From Bacillota bacterium (GTDB taxonomy: Bacteria > Bacillota > Clostridia > Lachnospirales > Lachnospiraceae), in the NCBI GenBank assembly GCA_023437715.1, contig JAEZFK010000065.1, positions 1-8,585 on the forward strand: a stretch of 8,585 bases of DNA, written 5' to 3'. A program made the position numbers and the translations under genes. The notes below the pieces were generated by a model, which was not told the origin of the DNA, ran no database searches, and saw only the letters and a list, made by a program, of their open reading frames with translations. Position 1 is the first letter of the stretch, and every line of letters begins with the position of its first letter. Positions 1-5,770 of the stretch are shown one piece after another.

Positions 1-1659
1 ATCCTGCCAAAGATTCCCCTGAATTGTCAGGCTATCTGTCAGATTTGCAGAAAGCATACCATTAGGTGTCCAAGAGTCGATAAGCCATGTATTGACAGTA
101 TAGGCTCCGTCCGGTATCCAGATAGGCGAGAAGTGAGTGCGGCTTTTATACGTTGAATATTCATTTTTCTGAAATTCAAACAAACCCGATCCCATACGCT
201 CCAGCAACCTCCAATAGTCTTCGTAGCCGAATTCAGGAAAATAGCTGACTGCATTCTGAGGCTGAGTCACAGCTGAGCTCTGATTTGAGCTGATGCTGCT
301 TGTTACAGTTTGGTTAATTCCATATCCGGATTTCATTGTTCTACCACTTGACGTAGGATTCGTGCTGTCACATTTGATATTCATAACAGCAGTCAAGCTG
401 GCACTGTAATGATCCAAATCAAACTCCCACCATCCATGATCGCACCAGTACCCATCTTCATCGTCCCCATGCCATACCCAATACTCATGCCACCATGGAC
501 GCCAGATACTCCAGTTCGCAGAGCTTTTTACAGTCCTGCTAGGAACTGAAGAAAGGGAGAAGCTGTCGTTTCTATCATCAGCAACCGGATTTGGCGGCGT
601 GTTTTTATTGAGATCAACAATTTTTACATTAATAGTACCTTTAGCTGTTCTGCCCGGTCCGGATACTGAAACATCGATTGCCATATCCTGCTCAGTTGAT
701 GGTGTTATCCATTTTACCCATGCGAGCTGACTGTCCCCGCTTGGATAGTAGACATTGCCCACATTATAGGTTCTGCCGTCAATTTCAAAGCTTACACGGG
801 TCGGTTTGTCCGGATCGGACTGTCCTCCGCTTACTCTGACTGCTGTTATAACTTCAGTATTTACACGATATTCATAGTCATATACCTCTACCTCAGGTTC
901 CTCCGGCTTTTCTGCAAATCTTACAATACCAAGTCCGAGACTGGACTTAATATCTGCATTTGTTGCAGTAGCGGTTCTGCTTCCATGCCATGCAGGATAT
1001 CCGAGATCCCCTGCCTCCAAAAACATAGCAAGAGGCAAATTCTTATGCGTAAGCGGAAACATATTTTTACGGAGCAAGCCGCTGACTTGTTCATCATACA
1101 TAGCAGCCTCTGTTGCGGTAGTAGCAATTAATACACCTTCAAACGTATAATAGGCAATGGGTTCTAAAAGTATTTTGTAATCCCCACCAATGAGAATGTC
1201 ATAATCCATACCACTAATATCGGCAATACGCTTAACGACATACTCTGAACAGAAATATTTTTTTATAGCATCAATGTTATTAATTCCTTCAATGCTGATA
1301 ATTTGTGGAATACTCTGTCCCGGATTTTTAAAAGTATAACCTCCTTGTACGGGTCGGAGTGCTGCTCCGTTACTATATTGCAATTTGCTAATCTTTCCAA
1401 AATGATATATTCCAGACGAAGGAGCTTTATTTGTAAAGTCAATTGGTACAGTAACTACAGCATGGTCACTTGCACGAACCACTGTAACACGAATACCCTC
1501 GTTACCCGGACTCCATTTATTATCATCTGTTCCATATCCCATATCGCCTCCGCCACCATCAATATTTCCGCTCCCACCTGTATCAGCAAAAGCATTTATG
1601 GTAAATATCAATAACAAACCAATCAGCAACATGGATATGATTTTAATGATTTTTTTCAT
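1..1659 (-). CDS. Large secreted tryptophan-rich surface protein, unknown function (C-terminus beyond window)
   Basis: The frame stays open for 553 codons from ATG 1659 to base 1, with no stop, so the C-terminus is missing. The start is set by AGGAGG at 1665-1670, five bases upstream. Residues 1-25 form a clear signal peptide (basic KKIIK start, Leu/Ile core, AFA cleavage site). A Gly-rich stretch follows (about 28-43). Residues about 55-250 form a region I cannot assign. Residues about 265-350 alternate like a beta-sandwich (Ig/CARDB-like), containing VSFEIDG and ending in VKIVDL. Residues 383-411 hold nine Trp in 29 residues together with His and Asp. Residues about 425-553 are again extended and polar. 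There are only three cysteines (137, 406, 430). From memory, similar secreted proteins lie beside DUF6550/DUF4320 genes in Clostridia, some with longer WVWH-type arrays; not verified. A role as surface or pilus-tip adhesin is inference. A terminator-like hairpin lies just upstream. Confidence 0.9.
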   Translation of the reverse strand, partial: MKKIIKIISMLLIGLLLIFTINAFADTGGSGNIDGGGGDMGYGTDDNKWSPGNEGIRVTVVRASDHAVVTVPIDFTNKAPSSGIYHFGKISKLQYSNGAALRPVQGGYTFKNPGQSIPQIISIEGINNIDAIKKYFCSEYVVKRIADISGMDYDILIGGDYKILLEPIAYYTFEGVLIATTATEAAMYDEQVSGLLRKNMFPLTHKNLPLAMFLEAGDLGYPAWHGSRTATATNADIKSSLGLGIVRFAEKPEEPEVEVYDYEYRVNTEVITAVRVSGGQSDPDKPTRVSFEIDGRTYNVGNVYYPSGDSQLAWVKWITPSTEQDMAIDVSVSGPGRTAKGTINVKIVDLNKNTPPNPVADDRNDSFSLSSVPSRTVKSSANWSIWRPWWHEYWVWHGDDEDGYWCDHGWWEFDLDHYSASLTAVMNIKCDSTNPTSSGRTMKSGYGINQTVTSSISSNQSSAVTQPQNAVSYFPEFGYEDYWRLLERMGSGLFEFQKNEYSTYKSRTHFSPIWIPDGAYTVNTWLIDSWTPNGMLSANLTDSLTIQGNLWQD

Positions 1660-1680
1660 CTCATCCTCCTATTTCTTGCA

Positions 1681-1710
1681 AAATAAAAACACGGTATTTT
1701 CAACCGTGCT
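1681..1710 (-). terminator. Intrinsic terminator or attenuator before the large surface-protein gene
   Basis: Read on the minus strand, CACGGT (1695-1690 side, plus strand 1690-1695) pairs with ACCGTG (1703-1708) around a 7-nt loop. One G-U and one A-U pair extend the stem to eight pairs (1688-1695 with 1703-1710). It runs directly into TTTTTATTTT (1689-1680), the normal layout of a Rho-independent terminator for leftward transcription. On the plus strand no T-run follows, so it is not a terminator for rightward transcription. It lies 18 nt after the DUF6550 stop codon and ends about 20 nt before the next start codon. Confidence 0.75.
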
Positions 1711-1727
1711 GTGATATATTCTGTGTA

Positions 1728-2240
1728 TTAATCCATTGTCCCTACTTGTTTATTTATGTCGCCGTCGCCATCAACAAACTCTCCATGATTTTCACCAGCA
1801 TCAGGTACATTTTCAAAGCCGGGAAGTCCGCCGCCTTTCGGCTTACTCTCTTCTTTAGGTATCTCCACCTTGTCATGGTCCTCTGGTTTCGGAGGTTCAG
1901 TTATCTTTTCACCGTCTGGTTTTTGTATAGGATCGGTGAGCTGTTCTTCTGTATATTCCGGCTTTTCAACATCTTTTTGTATAGTCTGCTCCGTACCGGA
2001 TGATATTGCTCCATTATCTTTGTTCTCTGGTTCAGTGATATCAGGAATTGTTACCAATATTTCTTTTTCTTCTGTTTCTGGTGTGTTTACTGTCACATCC
2101 GAATTCTGTTCATCTTGAGGCGCAATTGGCTCATCTATTATAGGATTCTTTTGAAACTGAGAGTTGATAAGCACTGCCAAAATGACACATACTGCAAGGC
2201 AGCCTGCTGCAACAGCCCATTTTTTTGTTCTGTTATTCAT
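1728..2240 (-). CDS. DUF6550-like membrane-anchored Pro/Glu-rich protein
   Basis: A protein of 170 residues. ATG 2240 is preceded by GGAGGA (2248-2253) at good spacing. A short basic N-terminus (NNRTKKW) leads into one hydrophobic helix at about 9-25, most likely an uncleaved anchor with the rest outside the cell. Residues about 33-135 are low-complexity, rich in Pro, Glu, Asp and Lys (EKPEYTEEQLTDP, EPPKPEDHD), and look like an extended, disordered stalk. The end is a compact motif, GLPGFENVPDAG, then acidic residues and VGTMD. The layout and the tail match what I recall of the DUF6550 family of Clostridia; this is recognition from memory, not a search. The function is unknown. Its place between the pilin-like genes and a large secreted protein suggests an envelope-spanning or linker role. 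It is separated from its upstream neighbour by 115 nt and from its downstream neighbour by a terminator. Confidence 0.9.
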   Translation of the reverse strand: MNNRTKKWAVAAGCLAVCVILAVLINSQFQKNPIIDEPIAPQDEQNSDVTVNTPETEEKEILVTIPDITEPENKDNGAISSGTEQTIQKDVEKPEYTEEQLTDPIQKPDGEKITEPPKPEDHDKVEIPKEESKPKGGGLPGFENVPDAGENHGEFVDGDGDINKQVGTMD

Positions 2241-2271
2241 AAGAGTTTCCTCCGAATCATTAAATTTTCAT
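2237..2271 (-). other. Two overlapping mini-ORFs leading into the DUF6550 gene
   Basis: On the minus strand ATG 2271 opens a three-codon frame (MKI, stop TAA 2262-2260). It overlaps by one base (TAATG) a seven-codon frame from ATG 2260 (MIRRKLL), whose TGA (2239-2237) overlaps the ATG of the DUF6550 gene (ATGA). AAGGA lies four bases before the first ATG. The second frame contains the Shine-Dalgarno site of the DUF6550 gene. This chain could couple translation, but frames this short also arise by chance, so it is recorded as a weak candidate only. Confidence 0.2.
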
Positions 2272-2297
2272 GGCTTCCTTTTATCCACACCCTACCA

Positions 2298-2333
2298 TAA
2301 TTGCGAATAAAAGTCTACCTTTTATTTCAATTA
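2298..2333. repeat. AT-rich inverted repeat in the 115-nt gap before the DUF6550 gene
   Basis: AATAAAAG (2306-2313) and CTTTTATT (2319-2326) are perfect inverted copies around the 5-nt spacer tctac. Outside a small asymmetric interruption (cg at 2304-2305 against t at 2327) the symmetry continues with TAATTG (2298-2303) and CAATTA (2328-2333), giving 14 paired bases in all. No T-tract follows on either strand, so it is not a standard intrinsic terminator. It may be a transcription-factor operator or an mRNA structure in the leader of the DUF6550 gene. The rest of the gap (2241-2355) shows only the downstream ribosome binding site and the mini-ORFs. Confidence 0.6.
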
Positions 2334-2355
2334 AATCATTTTCATCCAAAATCAG

Positions 2356-2910
2356 TTAAAATCTTGGGGTATATCCGGCGCTGGTTTTAAGCGTGATTCG
2401 CATAGGCGGCAGAAGCTTTCCGCCAAAAGATACAGGTACCTCCAGCATTATAAAGGCATCCGCTTCAAACCTTGCTGACGGATTATCTCCTGCAGCAAGG
2501 GGAGCATTTCGTATATCCACGTTCAGACCCCATATCCTGAATTCCAGCTTTCCCCCTGAGGTTTTCTTTTCATGATAAGAACCGTTTGTGGACATACTAA
2601 GAATATCATCCAGCCTGTCATAGATATCTCCATAATCTAAACTTTCGTTAAAGCTTCCGGCCATGGGCTGGTATCCTCCGCTGTACCCTTCTCGAACACC
2701 ATGGTATACATCATCATAATTTTCCACTACTGTAGATATTATCGCGTCCTGCACAGCATCACGAACTCCTTGGGCAATGATAAGAAGACGAAGGTATTCC
2801 GAAACACCTGAAAATATAATGATAAGTGAAAGTGTAATTGCAACAGCCAGTGGCGTGGATGAGCCTCTCTTATTTTTTAAAGCTGTTATAACTTTACATG
2901 CTACTTCCAA
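2356..2910 (-). CDS. TadE/TadG-like pilin-type single-pass protein
   Basis: A protein of 184 residues with a TTG start at 2910. No in-frame ATG exists before the hydrophobic segment, and AAGGAG (2920-2925) lies nine bases upstream, so TTG is the likely start. The N-terminus (residues 12-16, KNKRG) is basic and is followed by a hydrophobic helix at about 20-46. This is the class III prepilin/TadE layout, with possible processing after Gly16. The acidic residue usual at +5 is absent (Leu21 there). The rest is a hydrophilic ectodomain with DDVYHGVREGY at 66-76 and a tail of beta-type strands ending in YTPRF. It overlaps the DUF4320 gene by 10 nt, so the two are probably coupled. I recall near-identical layouts (RGSSTPLA then SGVSEYLRL) next to DUF4320 genes in Clostridia, usually annotated hypothetical. 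A minor-pilin role is inference. Confidence 0.88.
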   Translation of the reverse strand: MEVACKVITALKNKRGSSTPLAVAITLSLIIIFSGVSEYLRLLIIAQGVRDAVQDAIISTVVENYDDVYHGVREGYSGGYQPMAGSFNESLDYGDIYDRLDDILSMSTNGSYHEKKTSGGKLEFRIWGLNVDIRNAPLAAGDNPSARFEADAFIMLEVPVSFGGKLLPPMRITLKTSAGYTPRF

Positions 2911-3296
2911 TACACCTCACTCCTTCCTGCCGCATCTGCCCTTAATGTAATGGGAAATGATCCGAATCCACCAAAAAGTCCGATGTCTGTCTTATAGGTA
3001 ACCGTCACGTTAATTTCCTCATTAAGCTGTATTCTTCCTGTTTTCGACCATGATACCGTGGGAATCAGTCCCGTTTTTTCCCGGAGCAGCTGCTCACGTC
3101 GGCTGGTTTCACTGCCTACTTGTCCTGCTATTTCTGCTTCCCGGATGAGCTCTGTGGCAAAGGTATCTATCTGCTGCTTAGCTATGAATACAGGAAACAC
3201 CTTAACAGCAAGGGCTATAACCAGCATTGAGCAAAGCACCACTACTGCAACATCAATATAGCCTTCACCGCTCTTATCTTTTAGGAGTTTCAGCAC
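2901..3296 (-). CDS. DUF4320 family pilin-like protein
   Basis: A protein of 131 residues with a GTG start at 3296. The ATG two bases earlier meets a stop after two codons, and the G-rich Shine-Dalgarno AGGGGGTGA (3301-3309) fits the GTG. The short basic leader MLKLLKDKSG is followed by EGYIDVAVVVL and a hydrophobic helix at about 15-38. Gly10 with an acidic residue at +5 (Asp15) resembles a class III prepilin peptidase site. The ectodomain has a charged helix (about 42-78) and a Gly/Phe motif, GLFGGFGSFPITL (106-118), ending in SEVYWK. This pattern is what I know as DUF4320, a family found in Tad-like loci of Clostridia. It overlaps the upstream gene by 7 nt and the downstream gene by 10 nt. 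It is the best candidate here for a pilin or pseudopilin of the machine; no assay-based role is known to me. Confidence 0.9.
   Translation of the reverse strand: MLKLLKDKSGEGYIDVAVVVLCSMLVIALAVKVFPVFIAKQQIDTFATELIREAEIAGQVGSETSRREQLLREKTGLIPTVSWSKTGRIQLNEEINVTVTYKTDIGLFGGFGSFPITLRADAAGRSEVYWK
2911..2925 (-). promoter_or_regulatory. Ribosome binding site deciding the TTG start of the TadE-like gene
   Basis: AAGGAG (2920-2925) sits nine bases before TTG 2910. A second purine box, GAGGTG (2913-2918), is only two bases from the start and is too close to be used for it. The nearby ATG (2899-2897) is in another frame and is followed at once by a stop, so it is not the start. Confidence 0.6.
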
Positions 3297-3946
3297 ATAG
3301 TCACCCCCTGCTCAAAAGAATTCTGATTTTGTTCTGCTTCCTGGATACAAACACTTAGCATATACCATGTACCATCACTAAAATTAGCATCACTGACCTT
3401 TTGATTCAGTATCTCATCTGCAGTTACATCCATGACATAATCAGGATGTCCTGCATTTCCCATTATGCTCTGACTTGACAACAACATCTGTGCTTTTTCC
3501 GGCGTCAAACATACATATCCTCCGGGTGACATAATTTCGAGATTCGTGCAGGGATGTCTCTCTATAAATTCTCGCACAGTTACAATTTTATTTGTTTCGT
3601 CAATTGGTGTATATCCTGGATCAAGTGCATAAAATTGTTCCGCATCTCCTTTATCAAACAAAAACCATAGTGCATGATTCAGTTCCTCACTGAAATCAAT
3701 ATTTCGCTCAGACAGCCACTGATCTCTTACAACTTCCAACGGATTAGCAAATCTCATGAGGTATTCCATATAATCCTCCGGATACCCACCGCCGTGCAGT
3801 TCATTATACAAGAAGCGTGTTGCTGTTATTTCTTCGCTCATTTTAATGAGACTTTCCTTTGAATATCGGCCTAACGTATACATATAATTGTTCCAGCATT
3901 CATCAAGTTTTTTCTGAAACGCTTCTATAATCTGTTCTCTCTCCAT
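3290..3946 (-). CDS. Soluble protein of unknown function embedded in the tad-like operon (DUF3848-like N-terminus possible)
   Basis: A protein of 218 residues from ATG 3946. The longer alternative, ATG 3955, has no spacing to its purine box, while AAGGA (3955-3959) lies eight bases before ATG 3946, so the shorter start is preferred. No signal peptide or membrane helix is seen, so it is probably cytoplasmic. Residues about 1-80 are helical and charged, with NPLEVVRDQWLSE near 70, resembling in layout the DUF3848 family (low confidence). A second part from about 120 holds REFIERHPCTNLEIMSPGGY, then LTPEKAQMLL, and ends with GTWYMLSV and QGVTMC. I recall this second module from other proteins of clostridial mobile elements but cannot name it. 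It starts just after the tadC-like stop and overlaps the DUF4320 gene by 7 nt, so it is in the same transcript. It has no counterpart in standard tad loci; a regulatory or chaperone role is only a guess. Confidence 0.85.
   Translation of the reverse strand: MEREQIIEAFQKKLDECWNNYMYTLGRYSKESLIKMSEEITATRFLYNELHGGGYPEDYMEYLMRFANPLEVVRDQWLSERNIDFSEELNHALWFLFDKGDAEQFYALDPGYTPIDETNKIVTVREFIERHPCTNLEIMSPGGYVCLTPEKAQMLLSSQSIMGNAGHPDYVMDVTADEILNQKVSDANFSDGTWYMLSVCIQEAEQNQNSFEQGVTMC
3301..3309 (-). promoter_or_regulatory. G-rich ribosome binding site for the GTG start of the DUF4320 gene
   Basis: AGGGGGTGA on the minus strand lies four bases before GTG 3296 (seven from the G5 run). It lies inside the end of the upstream coding sequence, as expected for coupled translation. 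The ATG at 3298 cannot be the start because its frame stops two codons later (that TGA is the stop of the upstream gene). Confidence 0.6.
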
Positions 3947-3959
3947 TTTGCACATCCTT
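3944..3959 (-). promoter_or_regulatory. Ribosome binding site deciding the start at 3946
   Basis: On the minus strand the run TAAGGATGTGCAAAATG contains the stop of the upstream tadC-like gene (TAA), the box AAGGA (3955-3959) and two in-frame ATGs. The first ATG (3955) overlaps the box itself and cannot use it. The second (3946) is eight bases downstream, the usual distance. The annotated start is therefore three codons shorter than the longest frame. Confidence 0.65.
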
Positions 3960-4830
3960 AGAACATCCCGCCGAGAGATGTAATGATTTCATATACAATT
4001 ATCGCCATATAGGTTAATAAAAAGCACATAAGCATAACAAAGGAGAACACACGTATTTTCGCCGGGATTTTCATAGCCTGTGCTTTCAGACTCTGAAGCT
4101 CAAGCTGCTTCATATCGTGCGATAGCATCTGAAAATACATTCCTCCATCGTCCCCACGCAATACACCTATTAATCCACGTGTAATATCCGAAAGCATCGG
4201 TGAATTAAATCGTGCTTCAAAACGTGTCAATGCTGCTTCGAAATTGGAAGATCGCATATCAGCTGTGAGGATATCAATCTCCGCAGCAAAATCTTCACTG
4301 GCATTACCCTTATAATGTTCCAATATTGACAGCACATCCCGGCTGGCTTTTAATTCCTGAGTAATAGTCGCCACAAAGCGTGGCAGCTCCTGTTCTATTT
4401 TACTTCGCTTGACTTCCAGAGCCTCGTCCGCCTTTCGAATTTCCTTAAAGTAAGTCAATATTGCGACAAATAGGACAATGGGTGCCAGCAACGGCAGAAC
4501 AATCAGGCATGGAATAATACAAAGTGAAATACTCATACCCTTTACGATTGCCATTGCTGTATACAGCTCCGGAGTGTCGGAAAATCCTGCGGACGACAGC
4601 ACATTTGTCATTCTGATTTTCTTATACTCATCCATACGGATATATCGGGAAAGACGTATCGCTGTATTCCTCAGCAGTGCATCAGTGGTTTTTGGTTTTT
4701 CATTGGACTGCCTTCCTGCTGACAGCATTGCCTTTTGCGTGGCGAGCGTGGGCAATCTAAGCAAATCAGAAGCAATAAAAAACAATCCTGCTGATAGGAA
4801 AACTCCAAATAAAAATAGATATATTGACAT
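3958..4830 (-). CDS. tadC: TadC-like type II secretion F (T2SSF) platform protein
   Basis: A protein of 290 residues, a normal TadC size. ATG 4830 follows TAGGAGGG, in which the box overlaps the stop of the tadB-like gene. Membrane helices are at about 4-20, 96-127 (probably two) and 260-284. The cytoplasmic part between about 128 and 258 begins KEIRKADEALEVKRSKIEQE and continues with LPRFVATITQELKASRDVLS, the typical start of a T2SSF domain. LIGVLRGDDGGMYFQML (about 220-236) matches the conserved second half. Known role of the family: inner-membrane platform that works with the CpaF/TadA ATPase to assemble pilin subunits. It is placed second after the ATPase, so it is named TadC rather than TadB by order; the two are related and the assignment by sequence alone is not certain. 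The gap to the upstream gene is 10 nt. Confidence 0.9.
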   Translation of the reverse strand: MSIYLFLFGVFLSAGLFFIASDLLRLPTLATQKAMLSAGRQSNEKPKTTDALLRNTAIRLSRYIRMDEYKKIRMTNVLSSAGFSDTPELYTAMAIVKGMSISLCIIPCLIVLPLLAPIVLFVAILTYFKEIRKADEALEVKRSKIEQELPRFVATITQELKASRDVLSILEHYKGNASEDFAAEIDILTADMRSSNFEAALTRFEARFNSPMLSDITRGLIGVLRGDDGGMYFQMLSHDMKQLELQSLKAQAMKIPAKIRVFSFVMLMCFLLTYMAIIVYEIITSLGGMF

Positions 4831-4840
4831 AGATTCCCTC

Positions 4841-5770
4841 CTATCGTCGGTATTCTATCGGCTGTGTCAGCTTGATTACAAGTGCCGTGGAAATAAAAAT
4901 TGCTGCGACACAGATGGTTATGATAATCTGCCCAAAAGGTGTGTACATCAGCGTGTGATACCAGTCTTGATTGAGAAAATACATAAGCGGAATATTCCCA
5001 ATGACAAGGATTTGCATGATAATAAATTCCTTTCGCGGCTCAAATACCATATTCTCCAATTCGCCATTGACAATCCGCATATCTGACAACTTGCCGACAA
5101 TCGGCGTCAGAGTAGTCTTCAGACTTCGATCAAACTGGCAGGCAATAAGTGCATCGCACCATTCAGAATATACAGCGTTGTCAATTTTATCCTTCAAATC
5201 ACGGAGTGCAGCCGTCACATCAGGATCAACCAGTCTGATGCGAGATACAAAGGATTTGAACACTGACAGCACAGGCGGATTCAGATATGCGATATTTTCC
5301 TCTACTGCCGTCAGAATGTCCTCGTTTCTGAGATAGGCTGTAGTAATGATGGAAAGCGCTGTTTCCAATTCCGACGCAATATCCCTTTTGAAATGGCTGG
5401 CAGTAAGCTTTATCCACCAAAATGGCAGGAACATAAAGCCTGCGGCCATAACCGGAATAAGAAAAAGGTTTGACAGCATAATTGCAATGGACACGCCAAT
5501 AGCAAAGCATAGCAGTGACATGGCACAGAGCATCGGAAAGCGTGATGTTCTGTTTGTTACTTTAAGAATGGATTGTACCTCTGCAATTTCACGGCGTAAA
5601 TATGACTGTTTTTTTCTGCGAGTGAACTCTCCTACCTCATCTCGTAGCGACTTAGGCCTGTCGGTGAGCTTTCCGTATACATCAGCAGTGAATTCCATCG
5701 GTGTAATACCAATTAAAATAAAAAAACCTGCTGTCATTCCGATGCAAGCAATTAAAAGTATCGTTGTCAT
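4841..5770 (-). CDS. tadB: TadB-like type II secretion F (T2SSF) platform protein
   Basis: A protein of 309 residues. ATG 5770 overlaps the stop of the cpaF gene (ATGA), with AAAGGAG at 5782-5788. Membrane helices are at about 4-22, 80-120 (two), 249-266 and 279-300. The soluble part before the central helices (about 23-78) is basic (RRKKQSYLRR). The T2SSF-type domain is about 128-265 (HFKRDIASELETALSIITTA, then NEDILTAVEENI). The family forms the membrane platform of Tad systems together with TadC and couples to the ATPase. Sequence similarity to textbook TadB is loose, and the call rests on topology, the ELETALSII motif and its place between cpaF and tadC. No truncation or frameshift is seen. 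Confidence 0.88.
   Translation of the reverse strand: MTTILLIACIGMTAGFFILIGITPMEFTADVYGKLTDRPKSLRDEVGEFTRRKKQSYLRREIAEVQSILKVTNRTSRFPMLCAMSLLCFAIGVSIAIMLSNLFLIPVMAAGFMFLPFWWIKLTASHFKRDIASELETALSIITTAYLRNEDILTAVEENIAYLNPPVLSVFKSFVSRIRLVDPDVTAALRDLKDKIDNAVYSEWCDALIACQFDRSLKTTLTPIVGKLSDMRIVNGELENMVFEPRKEFIIMQILVIGNIPLMYFLNQDWYHTLMYTPFGQIIITICVAAIFISTALVIKLTQPIEYRR

Noticed and set aside
39..1614. Short frames at 39-254 and 921-1127 (minus) and 1303-1614 (plus)
   Set aside because: All fall within the 553-codon minus-strand frame that has a signal peptide and a good ribosome binding site; that frame is the gene.
1920..1984. Direct repeat of the 11-mer tttttgtatag at 1920-1930 and 1974-1984
   Set aside because: It encodes IQK-type residues in the low-complexity part of the DUF6550 protein and is explained by biased composition.
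2315..2349. Possible promoter TTGGAT (2344-2349), 17-nt spacer, AATAAA on the minus strand before DUF6550
   Set aside because: The match to both boxes is poor and AT-rich spacers give such matches easily; not listed as a promoter.
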